Assembly: GCF_016902345.1 (NCBI RefSeq)
Contig: NZ_JACJLR010000008.1
Coordinates: 1 to 64,000 of the forward strand
Direction of reading: 5' to 3'
DNA from: Mediterraneibacter glycyrrhizinilyticus
GTDB lineage: Bacteria; Bacillota; Clostridia; Lachnospirales; Lachnospiraceae
DNA: 64,000 bases
Part shown: piece after piece, positions 24,624 to 33,857 of the stretch
How positions within the stretch are numbered: the first letter of the stretch is position 1
Layout: every line of letters begins with the position of its first letter
Notes under the pieces: generated by a model
Told to the model about the DNA's origin: nothing
What the model saw: the letters and a program-made list of their open reading frames with translations, nothing else
The model's database searches: none
Translations under genes and position numbers: made by a program

Positions 24624-25803
24624 TGTATATCCTTATTTCAAAACAAGCACCGCCATTTTGCAAGTTGCAGGCGGTTATGGTTCCGTTCTGCAATTCAAAA
24701 ATGGAACGGGCAAGAGCCAGGCCAATTCCAATTCCATCTCCAATCGCACACCGTCCCCGATAAAAACGATCAAAAAGATGCGGTAAGTCCTCTGTGTCAA
24801 AACCAGCCCCGTCATCCCATATCCGAATTTCTGCATAAAGAGGATTGCCTGAGTAGTCACAATGGACTACGCCGCTCGGTTTGGAATGTTCCATACAATT
24901 CTTTATGAGATTGATGAGGGCTTCCATTGTCCACTCCAAATCTCCCCAAAATTCAATACAGCCATTTTCTGGAATGTCAACAGAAATGCGATTTTTCCGC
25001 AATAAATCGTTCAGATTATCTGCCGCCAGATTCAACACGGTATAAAGATCAACCTTTTCCTGCTTGAGAGGGAGCGTTCCAGCATCGATTTTGGAAAGCA
25101 TAAGCAAGGATTCTTCCAGACGATTTAATCGTTTCAACTGCTGTTTGACCTGTTCTGCGTAAGCCCTCGGAATTTCTTTTTCCATAAGCTGCAATGACAA
25201 AAAGGCCGCTGTGATTGGCGTTTTAAGTTGGTGTGCGATATTAGCCAGGTTCTCTGCAAAATTTTTCTTTGCGGCAACTGCCGTTTCTCTTGTTTGGTAA
25301 AGCATCGTGACCGTTTTGTAGATCTCGTCCTGCAAATGGGAATATTCGTCTTCTTTCGTCTGTATCAATGTCCCGCCTGCGCCGATATTGACCTGCTCCA
25401 AATACTCAGTCAAATCAGCGATCCTCTTTCGATTTTTTCTGCGGGATAGAAAGATTCCTGCGGCAAACGCACAGGCGGTCACAAGGAAAAATAGAATCGG
25501 AAAAAGCACTGTATCCAGCGGGAAATCATAGCAAAAATCATCGACCCGGTATCCGTATTTTTCCAGATAATCGTTGCCTCTGAGTTCTTGTTCCGTCAAT
25601 GAATGATAGTCTTTCAAAGCCGCTAATAGCTGCGGCTCTGCTTCAGGAGAATTTGCCAATATGGTTTCGCATAATGCCGAGGTGTGTTCAAATGCAATCT
25701 GCCGATACGTGTGCAGGAAGAAAGTGGCGGTAAATATCATGCCTGCCGCAAGAACAGCAAACGGAAAAATCAGAAGTATTTTTTGTTTCCATTTTTCGCT
25801 CAT
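24616..25803 (-). CDS. Sensor histidine kinase
   Basis: 395 residues: TM1 about 9-30, extracytoplasmic sensor about 31-98, TM2 about 99-119, then HisKA with phospho-acceptor H191 in NIAHQLKTP, and HATPase motifs NLIKNCMEHS (N box), DDGAGFD (G1) and GIGIGLALARSI (G2). Overlaps the response-regulator stop by ATGA. Likely senses a cell-wall-active compound and controls the neighbouring ABC transporter. Confidence 0.93.
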   Translation of the reverse strand: MSEKWKQKILLIFPFAVLAAGMIFTATFFLHTYRQIAFEHTSALCETILANSPEAEPQLLAALKDYHSLTEQELRGNDYLEKYGYRVDDFCYDFPLDTVLFPILFFLVTACAFAAGIFLSRRKNRKRIADLTEYLEQVNIGAGGTLIQTKEDEYSHLQDEIYKTVTMLYQTRETAVAAKKNFAENLANIAHQLKTPITAAFLSLQLMEKEIPRAYAEQVKQQLKRLNRLEESLLMLSKIDAGTLPLKQEKVDLYTVLNLAADNLNDLLRKNRISVDIPENGCIEFWGDLEWTMEALINLIKNCMEHSKPSGVVHCDYSGNPLYAEIRIWDDGAGFDTEDLPHLFDRFYRGRCAIGDGIGIGLALARSIFELQNGTITACNLQNGGACFEIRIYSH

Positions 25804-26471
25804 TGTGTGTCCTCCATACGGTAGCCAAAACTTCGGATCGTTTTCAGGCAGGATGGATGGTTCAATTTTTCCCGCAGTCTTTTCATTGTGACCGTCAGCG
25901 TATTGTCATTTACATAGTTCCCGCTGCGATCCCAGACTTGTTCTAATAACTGGTTTCTGGTGATCGTTTTTCCCTTGTTTTCCATCAGGATCAGGAGAAT
26001 GCGGTACTCCGGCTGGCTTACAGCAATTTCTTTCTGTCCGTCATAGACAGCCGTTTTCTCCTTATCCAACATTAGGTCATCGCAGAATAGCTTTGTGTCG
26101 GGTACGGTTTTGGTTCTTCGCAGCAGCGCCAAAATGCGGGAATACAGAACGGCAAGATCAAAGGGCTTTACCACATAATCATCCGCCCCATTTTGGAAAC
26201 CGGTAACAATGTCGTGAGCATCGCCCCGAATCGTCAAATAAACAATAGGCAGGGTTTTCCACCTTTCCCGAATCCAAAGGCATAATTCACTCCCTTGTCC
26301 GTCTGGCATATTCCAGTCCAGCAAGACGATTGTAGGCAAATGACCGATTAACGCTTTCTTGACATCTGCAATTCTATCAAAAACAGCTACTTTGCAATTT
26401 TGTTGTTCCAAATATTCTTTTACAGACTTGCCAATCGTTTCGTCATCTTCCGCATAATAAACTTCAATCAT
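25800..26471 (-). CDS. OmpR/PhoB-family response regulator
   Basis: 223 residues: receiver 1-115 with acidic pair DD/E at EDDETIG, phospho-acceptor D53 in LLDWNMPDG, T in YLTIRG, K in VVKPFD; winged-helix C-terminus about 130-220 with RNQLLEQVWDRSGNYVNDNT. Overlaps the upstream HTH gene by 8 bases and the kinase by 4, so translationally coupled. Confidence 0.94.
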   Translation of the reverse strand: MIEVYYAEDDETIGKSVKEYLEQQNCKVAVFDRIADVKKALIGHLPTIVLLDWNMPDGQGSELCLWIRERWKTLPIVYLTIRGDAHDIVTGFQNGADDYVVKPFDLAVLYSRILALLRRTKTVPDTKLFCDDLMLDKEKTAVYDGQKEIAVSQPEYRILLILMENKGKTITRNQLLEQVWDRSGNYVNDNTLTVTMKRLREKLNHPSCLKTIRSFGYRMEDTQ

Positions 26472-26661
26472 GATGTTCTCCTTTTGATCTACCGGCGGGT
26501 TTTCTTCGTCTGTCTACTGGCTTTGTAGCACTCTTGGGGATAAGCCAGACAGTCCCCATCTTTTCCGCACCTGGAATACGTCCTGCGGAACAGTAGTAAT
26601 TGATCCAACGGGGTGTTACTCCCCAAATTTTACTTGCTTCTTTCAAAGTCATGTAATCCAT
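26464..26661 (-). CDS. Excisionase-like HTH protein
   Basis: 65 residues: MTLKEASKIWGVTPRWINYY, CSAGRIPGAEKMGTVWLIPK, a MerR/excisionase-type winged helix with wing residues contacting DNA, then a basic tail. Such genes often lead response regulator/kinase/ABC cassettes on clostridial elements. Ribosome site GGAGGTGC. May repress the cassette or be a former excision factor. Confidence 0.75.
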   Translation of the reverse strand: MDYMTLKEASKIWGVTPRWINYYCSAGRIPGAEKMGTVWLIPKSATKPVDRRRKPAGRSKGEHHD

Positions 26662-26745
26662 ATAGCACCTCCGTACCGCCTTATTATAATTCGCACTCTC
26701 GAATAAAACAAGTTAAGCAGTACAAGTCGAGCTAATAGTTGTCAG

Positions 26746-26792
26746 AATGGCAGCCACAAAGAGAAATTCTTTGATTGTGGCTGCCATTTTTT
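26746..26792. terminator. Strong terminator at right end of cassette
   Basis: TGGCAGCCACA (26748-26758) pairs with TGTGGCTGCCA (26776-26786), followed by T6. Confidence 0.8.
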
Positions 26793-26824
26793 GAATTCAT
26801 CACTTGACATTGTGGCAAAGAAGA

Positions 26825-26957
26825 TATGGATATCTGGGACTTCGGGCTGACAGAGGCGGAGAAGAAGACAGTGGCTCAGCTGGATCTGGGGTACAGCGAG
26901 ATCCTGGATTACGGAAATCCGTGTATTGCCAGGATGTTCCTGAGAAAGAAGAAATAA
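26825..26957 (+). pseudogene. Second aldo/keto reductase, 3' part
   Basis: Codons MDIWDFGLTEAEKKTVAQLD and LGYSEILDYGNPCIARMF, ending RKKK and TAA. Matches the last 45 residues of the intact AKR at 10893 (MDIWDFSLSEEDMAEIAKLD). In-frame stop TGA lies 5-6 codons upstream of the joint, so it is untranslated. Confidence 0.88.
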
Positions 26958-27038
26958 AGAGCACTTGATTTTTTGCTCCTGTGATCTATAATCTTTAGAA
27001 AAGAGCATGTGATAAGAAAATCGAGGTGGAGCAGTGTG

Positions 27039-27710
27039 ATGCAGTTTATGATCGGTCAAAAACAGATTTCTGTTTATCCGTGTGATGAACCGGACCGCCC
27101 GGTGATCTATCTCAATACCTTCGAGGGGGAGGGAGAACAGGTACTGCATATTCTGAATGGCGGGGGATGCCCGCCTTTTACCCTTGTGACTGTCAGTGAT
27201 CTTGACTGGAACCACGATATGTCACCGTGGGAGATACCGTCTGTTTTTAAAAACGCAGAACCATGTACAGGAGGAGCGGATGACTTCATTGGACTTCTGT
27301 GTGGGAAGATTGTTCCGGAGACGGAAAAAGAGATCAGAGGTAATGCATTGTGGCGGGGGATCGCAGGATATTCCCTTGCCGGACTTTTTGCTTTGTATTC
27401 TCTGTATCAGACGGATATATTCTCAAGAACTGCCAGTGTATCAGGTTCTCTGTGGTATCCGGGGATTACAGAATATATTTCATCGCATGCGATGAAAAGA
27501 CAGCCGGATCATCTGTATTTTTCACTTGGGAACAAAGAGGCAAAAACACGAAATCCCTACATGAGGATCGTGCAGGAAAATACAGAGAAGATAGAGAAGC
27601 ATTACAGGGAGAAAGGGATCGATACAGTCTTTTGTCTGAACCCCGGCAATCATTATAAGGATGCCCGGGAGCGGACAGCGCTGGGGATCCGCTGGCTGCT
27701 GGAGCGGTAA
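27039..27710 (+). CDS. Alpha/beta-hydrolase (IroE/esterase-like)
   Basis: About 223 residues. Nucleophile elbow GYSLAGLFALYS (about 109-120, Ser), acid loop in LYFSLGNKEAK and catalytic histidine in LNPGNHYKD (about 204-212) resemble siderophore esterases and S-formylglutathione-hydrolase-like enzymes. GTG at 27036 is an alternative start. No signal peptide, so a cytosolic esterase; siderophore hydrolysis is one option but no siderophore genes are near. Probably the former neighbour of the broken AKR. Confidence 0.8.
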   Translation: MQFMIGQKQISVYPCDEPDRPVIYLNTFEGEGEQVLHILNGGGCPPFTLVTVSDLDWNHDMSPWEIPSVFKNAEPCTGGADDFIGLLCGKIVPETEKEIRGNALWRGIAGYSLAGLFALYSLYQTDIFSRTASVSGSLWYPGITEYISSHAMKRQPDHLYFSLGNKEAKTRNPYMRIVQENTEKIEKHYREKGIDTVFCLNPGNHYKDARERTALGIRWLLER

Positions 27711-27725
27711 AGAATATTCCTGAGT

Positions 27726-28004
27726 GTGGCTGAACCGGAGATGATCGTAAAACTGATCACAGAGTATCCCCAGTTCAAAGTCTATTACAAAGAAATCTAT
27801 CAGCTGTGCCGGAACACGGAAAAGGTGATGGAGATGTTTTCAAAGGAATTACAGGAACTGGACCGGAATACAGTGCAGTATATGATCGATGAGATGCAGG
27901 ATGTGATTGACGCACAGAAGGAGGATCTGGACAGGCAGAAGGACGTGATCGATGCGCAGAAAAAAGAAATCGAAGAGTTGAAAGCACGTCTCGCAGAAAA
28001 ATAG
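27726..28004 (+). pseudogene. C-terminal fragment of an Rpn/PD-(D/E)XK nuclease-family transposase
   Basis: 92 codons opening with GTG just after an in-frame TAA. KLITEYPQFKVYYKEIYQLC and KELQELDRNTVQYMIDEMQD followed by a coiled coil with the repeat VIDAQKEDLDRQKDVIDAQK resemble the C-terminus of Rpn-family recombination-promoting nucleases in Lachnospiraceae. The N-terminal nuclease domain is absent, so I treat it as a remnant. The family call is from memory and moderate. Confidence 0.5.
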
Positions 28005-28085
28005 AGGCAAGTGGAAGCATACAGCCTGCCGTGTATGTTTTCGATACCCTTGCACAGTTTCGGCAATAATCCGGAAAAAGAACGA

Positions 28086-28970
28086 TCAGTCTTTTTCCCT
28101 GCCGTAATCCTGGCAGAGGCGGATGAACGCTTTCATGTTCTCTGTCAGAAACTTGTTTTTGTGAAAAATGATGTTAAGACTCCGGTTCAGTGGATGGCTG
28201 AGCCGGAGTTCTTTTACTGTCTGCTGTTCGATCTCTTTCTTTACGAGCAGATAGGGGAGGACTGCGACCCCGAGACCCTCGGATACTGCACGGACGATCG
28301 CCTGGGTGCTGGCGCTCTCCCAGAGTGGGCGGACAGAGAGATGATCCAGGGAGAAACAGGCATCCAGGATCTCCCGCCCTGCGCTTCCTTTTTCCCGCAT
28401 AAGGAAAGGATATTCCGCCATCTGAGCGAGCGTTACTTCGGCAGATTCGGTCAGAGGATGATCCGGAGCCGTGATGGCGCACAGAGAGTCCCCCATAAAG
28501 GGAATGCATCTGAGTTCCGGGTCTTCCGGTGTGTTTTCGATCAGACCGATATCAATGCTGCTCTCAAGGATGCTCTGTTCGATAAAGGCGGACTGCCGGA
28601 CAGATACTTCCACCCGGAGATCTGGATAGAGCGGCTGATAGCGGCGGATGAGAGCCGGCAGGATGTGGGTGCCGATGGTGATGCTCGCGCCGATCCGGAG
28701 CGCTCCCAGCGTATCCCAGTTGCGGATCTTCTGTTCCATTTCCTCAAAAAGAGAGACGATGTGGAGGGCATATTCATAGAATTCTTTTCCGCATTCGGTA
28801 GGATAGATCCGCCTTCCGATGCGTTCAAACAGACGGACGCCGTAATAGTCCTCCAGCTCTTTTACGGCGAGACTGACAGACGGCTGCGCAAGATGCAGTT
28901 CTCCTGCCGCTTTCGTGATGCTGCTGTGCCGGAACACACAGACATAGATGTTCATGTGGCGAAGTGTCAT
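28086..28970 (-). CDS. LysR family transcriptional regulator
   Basis: 294 residues. HTH MNIYVCVFRHSSITKAAGEL, HLAQPSVSLAVKELEDYYGV (about 6-45); effector domain from about 90 with ALRIGASITIGTHILPALIR. Similar to CysL/CbbR-like members. Divergent from the chromate transporter pair with a 107-base AT-rich gap, so it most likely regulates that pair. Confidence 0.92.
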   Translation of the reverse strand: MTLRHMNIYVCVFRHSSITKAAGELHLAQPSVSLAVKELEDYYGVRLFERIGRRIYPTECGKEFYEYALHIVSLFEEMEQKIRNWDTLGALRIGASITIGTHILPALIRRYQPLYPDLRVEVSVRQSAFIEQSILESSIDIGLIENTPEDPELRCIPFMGDSLCAITAPDHPLTESAEVTLAQMAEYPFLMREKGSAGREILDACFSLDHLSVRPLWESASTQAIVRAVSEGLGVAVLPYLLVKKEIEQQTVKELRLSHPLNRSLNIIFHKNKFLTENMKAFIRLCQDYGREKD

Positions 28971-29077
28971 GACAGATCCCTCCCATATAATAAAAATACT
29001 ATATATTTGATAGAATAATATTATTTTACTTATGAATCAATAAGAAATATACTGAATCGTGGAAAAAGGAGGAGAAT

Positions 29078-29644
29078 ATGGAAGACAGAAGAAAAGTGCT
29101 GGCAAGGATCTTTATTTCTACATTGTACCTGAGTGCCTTTACATTTGGCGGAGGGTATGTGATCGTGACCTTGATGAAAAAGAAATTTGTTGATGAATAT
29201 CACTGGATCGAAGAGGAGGAAATGCTGGACCTGACAGCGATCGCACAGTCGGCTCCGGGCGCCATCGCGGTGAACGGCGCCATCGTGGTGGGCTATAAGC
29301 TGGCAGGAATGGCGGGAGCGATAACGGCGGTCATTGCGACGGTCATCCCTCCGTTTGTGATCATTTCCCTGATCTCTGTGTTCTATAATGCATTTCGCGA
29401 TAATTATGTTATCAGTCAGATGCTGGAAGGTATGCAGGCGGGCGTGGGAGCGGTGATCGCAGTTGTCGTATATGACATGGCAGAGGGGATCGTCCGGGGA
29501 AAGAGTATCCCCTCCCTTGTGATCATGGCGGCGTCTTTCACTGCGGTCTGTTTCTTTGAGGTCAATGTGATCTATGTGGTCATCGCATGCGGGATGATCG
29601 GAGCAGTGCGGGCTCTGAGGGAGAAAAGGAGGGGAGGAAGATGA
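29078..29644 (+). CDS. Chromate transporter, short-chain subunit A
   Basis: 188 residues, single CHR domain: FTFGGGYVIVTLMKKKFVDE (about 20-39) and the SAPGAIAVNGA motif (about 65-75), with 5-6 membrane segments. Short-chain CHR proteins act as pairs; this one overlaps the second by ATGA. Ribosome site AAGGAGG. May export chromate or move another oxyanion. Confidence 0.92.
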   Translation: MEDRRKVLARIFISTLYLSAFTFGGGYVIVTLMKKKFVDEYHWIEEEEMLDLTAIAQSAPGAIAVNGAIVVGYKLAGMAGAITAVIATVIPPFVIISLISVFYNAFRDNYVISQMLEGMQAGVGAVIAVVVYDMAEGIVRGKSIPSLVIMAASFTAVCFFEVNVIYVVIACGMIGAVRALREKRRGGR

Positions 29645-30195
29645 TCTGTTTTCAGCTTTTTCTCAGCTTTCTGCAGATCGGGCTTTTTAGTTTTGGGGGA
29701 GGCTATGCGGCAATGCCGCTGATCCAGGATCAGGTGGTAACGATCCATGGGTGGCTTTCTATGTCCGAGTTTACGGATCTGGTCACCATTTCTCAGATGA
29801 CGCCCGGTCCGATCGCGATCAACTCTGCGACTTTTGTGGGAATCAAGATCGCAGGACTGCCGGGAGCGGCGGTGGCGACACTGGGGTGTATCCTCCCCTC
29901 CTGCATCATCGTCACGCTGATCGCAAGGCTGTATTTTAAATATCGGAATGTGGAGATCATGGAAGGCGTGCTGAACTCACTGAGACCGGCGGTTGTGGCT
30001 ATGATCGCGGCTGCGGGGATCGATATCCTTGTTCCTGCCCTCTGGGAGGAGGGCTCAGAGATCGCTTTAGCCAATACGGACTGGATGATGGCGGCAATTT
30101 TTGTCGTCTGCGTGATCCTGCTCAGAAAGTTCCGGATGAACCCGGTCTGGGTGATGCTTCTGGCAGGTGTGATGAAGGTGGCGGTGTCTTTTTAG
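29641..30195 (+). CDS. Chromate transporter, short-chain subunit B
   Basis: 184 residues, second CHR domain with FSFGGGYAAMPLIQDQVV (about 16-33) and SQMTPGPIAINSATFVG (about 56-72). The start at 29641 overlaps the first subunit stop by four bases; the open frame upstream is out of register with the family. Together the pair equals one long-chain ChrA. A LysR gene sits upstream on the other strand. Confidence 0.92.
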   Translation: MICFQLFLSFLQIGLFSFGGGYAAMPLIQDQVVTIHGWLSMSEFTDLVTISQMTPGPIAINSATFVGIKIAGLPGAAVATLGCILPSCIIVTLIARLYFKYRNVEIMEGVLNSLRPAVVAMIAAAGIDILVPALWEEGSEIALANTDWMMAAIFVVCVILLRKFRMNPVWVMLLAGVMKVAVSF

Positions 30196-30228
30196 ATAAG
30201 ACAAGCTGGCGGGGACAAAAATTCTATC

Positions 30229-30330
30229 ATGAGCAAGAATTATAAAAATGCGAGCAATGTGTGGATAGACGCTGAGGCCTTTTTTGAATATGATGGAAGC
30301 ATCAGAGAGATGGAAAGGAGAAAGCAGTGA
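30229..30330 (+). CDS. 33-residue ORF coupled to lnpA
   Basis: MSKNYKNASNVWIDAEAFFE then YDGSIREMERRKQ and TGA at 30328-30330, which shares its A with the lnpA ATG (TGATG). No ribosome site is clear. It could be a leader peptide, or the tail of a gene otherwise deleted between the chromate transporter and lnpA. No family recognised. Confidence 0.3.
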   Translation: MSKNYKNASNVWIDAEAFFEYDGSIREMERRKQ

Positions 30331-32489
30331 TGGAAAACACAAAAGGAAGAATTACGATCCCTACAGATATCGATGTGGTCCCAGAGACACTGGAACTGGT
30401 GAAAAGATGGGGGGCGGACGCGATCCGCGACTGTGACGGCACGGATTATCCGGAGGAATTAAAAGACGTCGGAGCAAAAGTGTATTCTACATATTATACG
30501 ACAAGAAAGGATAATGCATGGGCAAAAGCAAATCCGGATGAGATCCAGCAGATGTATATCATGACGCCGTTTTATACAGCTGTCAGCGGAGAACTTTCTG
30601 TTCACCTCATGGATCATCTGTACCCGGATATGCTCAAAGTCAACGACCATGATGATATCACAAGATGGTGGGAAGTGATCGACCGGACGACAGGGGAAGT
30701 TGTCCCGGCAGAGCAGTGGAGCTATGATGGCGGAACGGGAGACGTGACGATCCGCGGGACAAAGGCATTTCATGACTACACAGTGAGTTTCCTTGCCTAT
30801 ATCATGTGGGATCCGGTGCATATGTACAATGCGGTGACGAACGGATGGACGGACTTTGAGAAGCAGATCACCTTTGACGTGCGCCAGCCCAAGACCCACA
30901 GATATTCCATGGAGAGGCTGAGAAAATTTATCGCGGAAAACCCCCATGTGGATGTGATCCGGTACACTACATTCTTCCATCAGTTTACCCTGATCTTTGA
31001 CGAACTGGCGAGGGAGAAATATGTGGACTGGTATGGATACTCGGCGTCAGTAAGCCCGTACATCCTGGAGCAGTTTGAGAAAGAAGCGGGATATAAGTTC
31101 CGGCCGGAATTTATCATCGACCAGGGGTATATGAACAACACCTACCGTATCCCTTCGAAAGAATTTCTCGATTTCCAGGCGTTCCAGAGAAGAGAAGTGG
31201 CGAAACTTGCCAAAGAAATGGTGGATATCACCCACGAGTGCGGAAAAGAGGCGATGATGTTCCTGGGAGACCACTGGATCGGCATGGAACCTTTCATGGA
31301 TGAGTTCAAGAGCATCGGCCTTGACGCGGTCGTGGGAAGTGTGGGAAACGGCGCCACGCTGCGTCTGATCAGTGACATCGAAGGCGTAGGTTACAGGGAA
31401 GGCCGTCTCCTGCCGTACTTCTTCCCGGATGTGTTCCACGAAGGAGGAGAGCCGGTGAAGGAGGCAAAGGTCAACTGGGTGACGGCGCGAAGAGCGATCC
31501 TGAGAAAGCCAATCGACCGGATCGGATACGGCGGCTACCTGAAACTTGCCATGCAGTTCCCGGAGTTTATCGACTATGTGGAAAGTGTGTGTAACGAGTT
31601 CCGTACCTTATACGAAAATATCAAAGGGACGACGCCCTACTGTATCAAGAAAGTGGCAGTACTTAACTGCTGGGGCAGGATGCGTGCCTGGGGGAACCAT
31701 ATGGTGCATCATGCGATCTATTACAAGCAGAACTACTCCTATGCAGGTGTGATCGAAGCTCTGAGCGGGGCTCCTTTTGAGGTGGTGTTTATCAGTTTTG
31801 ACGACATCAGGCAGGATCCGGCTGTCCTGGATGACATCGACGTGATACTGAATGTGGGAGACGCTGATACAGCCTATACAGGAGGAGAGAACTGGGCGGA
31901 CGAGACGATCGTTACCGCCATAAAGAGATTTATCTACAACGGGGGAGGGTTCATCGGAGTCGGAGAACCGACGGGACACCAGTATCAGGGACATTTCCTT
32001 CAGCTCGCGACAACGATGGGTGTGGAGAAAGAGACAGGATTTACGCTGAATGTGGATAAATATAACTGGGAAGAGCACGATCATTTCATCAAGGAAGACT
32101 GTACGAAAGAGATCGACTTTGGCGAAGGAAAGAAAAACATGTATGCCCTTGACGGCACAGAGATCCTTGTCCAGCGTGAGAAAGAAGTACAGATGGCGGT
32201 CCGGGAGTTCGGTAAAGGGCGCTGCGTATACATCAGCGGGCTGCCCTACAGTTTCGAGAACAGCAGGATCCTGTACCGCTCCATCATCTGGTCCTCCCAT
32301 GACGAGGAGAATCTCCACAGATGGTTCAGCACAAACTTTAATGTGGAAGTACACGCTTATGTAAAGAACGGCAAATACTGTGTCGTCAACAATACATATG
32401 AGCCTCAGAGCACGACCGTATACCGGGGAGACGGCACAGCCTTTGATGTTGACCTGAAAGCAAACGAGATCATCTGGTATGAGATCTGA
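30330..32489 (+). CDS. lnpA: 1,3-beta-galactosyl-N-acetylhexosamine phosphorylase (GH112)
   Basis: 719-residue GH112 phosphorylase that splits galacto-N-biose and lacto-N-biose I with phosphate to Gal-1-P and GalNAc/GlcNAc. N-terminal barrel (about 1-440) with RWGADAIRDCDGTDYPEEL, FHQFTLIFDELAREKYVDWY and MMFLGDHWIGMEPF; central and C-terminal domains (about 440-719) with NHMVHHAIYYKQNYSY and GFIGVGEPTG. Full length. ATG 30330 has AAAGGAG 9 bases away; GTG 30327 is an alternative. Enables use of mucin and milk glycans. Confidence 0.95.
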   Translation: MENTKGRITIPTDIDVVPETLELVKRWGADAIRDCDGTDYPEELKDVGAKVYSTYYTTRKDNAWAKANPDEIQQMYIMTPFYTAVSGELSVHLMDHLYPDMLKVNDHDDITRWWEVIDRTTGEVVPAEQWSYDGGTGDVTIRGTKAFHDYTVSFLAYIMWDPVHMYNAVTNGWTDFEKQITFDVRQPKTHRYSMERLRKFIAENPHVDVIRYTTFFHQFTLIFDELAREKYVDWYGYSASVSPYILEQFEKEAGYKFRPEFIIDQGYMNNTYRIPSKEFLDFQAFQRREVAKLAKEMVDITHECGKEAMMFLGDHWIGMEPFMDEFKSIGLDAVVGSVGNGATLRLISDIEGVGYREGRLLPYFFPDVFHEGGEPVKEAKVNWVTARRAILRKPIDRIGYGGYLKLAMQFPEFIDYVESVCNEFRTLYENIKGTTPYCIKKVAVLNCWGRMRAWGNHMVHHAIYYKQNYSYAGVIEALSGAPFEVVFISFDDIRQDPAVLDDIDVILNVGDADTAYTGGENWADETIVTAIKRFIYNGGGFIGVGEPTGHQYQGHFLQLATTMGVEKETGFTLNVDKYNWEEHDHFIKEDCTKEIDFGEGKKNMYALDGTEILVQREKEVQMAVREFGKGRCVYISGLPYSFENSRILYRSIIWSSHDEENLHRWFSTNFNVEVHAYVKNGKYCVVNNTYEPQSTTVYRGDGTAFDVDLKANEIIWYEI

Positions 32490-33324
32490 GCTGTTTGGCC
32501 TCGTGTGTCTGGCGGTATTTCATGGGAGTGATCCCGTGACATTTGCGGAATGCCTGTGTGAAATAGGACTGGGAGGAAAAGCCTGTCGATCCCGCGATGT
32601 CTGAAATGGAAAGATCTGTGTCGCGCAGGAGCTGGCAGGCGGCTTCCAGACGGCGCCGGTTGAGGTACTGGATCGGAGAGAGGCCGGTGTATTTCGCAAA
32701 AGAATGTGCCATATAATACTTGTTCATATGCGTCAGTTTTGTCAGCGTGTCGAGGGTGATATGGTCTGCATAATTTGCATCCAGATATTCTTTGATCCGC
32801 GCGCATTCTTTCGTCATCCGTGCTGCATTGATCGGGACAGGCTTAAGCTGACGGGAAGAGCGGAGGATGCGCAGGACCAGGATCTCAAGCAGATGGCGGC
32901 AGATCAGTTCTGCTCCGTACCCGTCGGTTTTGGCTTCATAGTAGATCTGAGCGAACAGATCCCCGATCAGAGCGTGATCGTCAAAATTACAGAAAATCTG
33001 TGCGGAAGATCCGCGGCCCTTTTCCTGAAATGCGATGCCGTCGATCCCGAGAACATAATACTGAAGCGGCATCCCGGGAATGGACTGCTCCGTATGTTCC
33101 AGATAGGGCGGGATAATGATCAGATCCCCGGTCTTGATCGACTGGACGTCACGGTGGAAGAGAAAATTTCCTTCTCCGTTCAATACAAAGAAAATTTCTG
33201 TAAAAGGATGCGTGTGCAGGACACTTGGCCAGTCTTTCTCGTCTCTGGACAGGGAGATGGACAGCAGCCGGGGACTTATTTCAGGAATTTCAGTTTCTTT
33301 GACAGGATAATGACGATGGCTCAT
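32470..33324 (-). CDS. AraC family transcriptional regulator
   Basis: 284 residues: N-terminal cupin (about 20-110, VLHTHPFTEIFFVLNGEGNF) and two C-terminal HTHs (about 175-275, LTKLTHMNKYYMAHSFAKYT and ISDIAGSTGFSSQSYFTQAF). Convergent with lnpA, the coding ends overlapping by 20 bases, and divergent from nahK. Likely glycan-responsive regulator of the lnpA/nahK genes. Confidence 0.92.
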   Translation of the reverse strand: MSHRHYPVKETEIPEISPRLLSISLSRDEKDWPSVLHTHPFTEIFFVLNGEGNFLFHRDVQSIKTGDLIIIPPYLEHTEQSIPGMPLQYYVLGIDGIAFQEKGRGSSAQIFCNFDDHALIGDLFAQIYYEAKTDGYGAELICRHLLEILVLRILRSSRQLKPVPINAARMTKECARIKEYLDANYADHITLDTLTKLTHMNKYYMAHSFAKYTGLSPIQYLNRRRLEAACQLLRDTDLSISDIAGSTGFSSQSYFTQAFRKCHGITPMKYRQTHEAKQLRSHTR

Positions 33325-33413
33325 GGGGGCTCCTCTTCTTTTTTAATAACAGATTATAAATATATTATACAAAAGAGATTCAGATAAAAGCAAGTCGGAA
33401 AGGAAGATAGAAA

Positions 33414-33841
33414 GTGGAACGTGTATCGGAACTTCAGATCAGGGAGGCGATCGCCAATTTTAATTATACGGGAAGGCTGAAAGACCGCCGGCCATTTGGG
33501 AGCGGGCATATCAATGATACGTTTCTGCTCACATTCGAGATTGGTGATATGGGAGACATGAATGTGATACTCCAGAGGATGAACCGGGAGATCTTTACGA
33601 AACCGGTGGAGCTGATGGAAAAAGTTATGACCGGGTGGAAAAGCCGGAGGACTTTTATGAGAGCGCGGTCACCTTTGGAAATTTCCAGAGGCTCCTTGCG
33701 GATTACCCGGCAGATACACTCCACGAGACCATCAAGGGCTTCCATGATACCCGGGCGAGGACTCAGTTTAAACTGGTGGCAGATATGGAGAAAAAGTGGG
33801 ATACGATGAAGGAGATCGTCCGCCGGTACGGAAGTCTCTGA
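33414..33841 (+). pseudogene. nahK: N-acetylhexosamine 1-kinase with two internal deletions
   Basis: GTG start gives IREAIANFNYTGRLKDRRPF, GHINDTFLLTFEIG, QRMNREIFTKPVELMEKVM, the normal first ~75 residues. The frame then shifts into RVEKPEDFYESAVTFGNFQR, ADYPADTLHETIKGFHDT, and a second joint leads directly to RTQFKLVADMEKKWDTMKEI, the normal C-terminus. The catalytic region between (HND motif, DLDT) is gone. So the sugar-kinase step after lnpA is lost at this locus. Confidence 0.85.
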
Positions 33842-33857
33842 AAATGAAAAATGTGCA

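Larger units (their letters stand above)
21107..26824. mobile_element. 5.7-kb cassette interrupting an aldo/keto reductase
   Basis: Left edge is the joint between aldo/keto reductase codon 127 and recombinase coding sequence; right edge is where reductase homology resumes (DIWDFGL). Inside are a recombinase remnant and a leftward HTH-RR-HK-ABC module. Base composition is more AT-rich than the flanks. Probably what is left of a conjugative-element insertion whose transfer genes were deleted. Confidence 0.7.
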
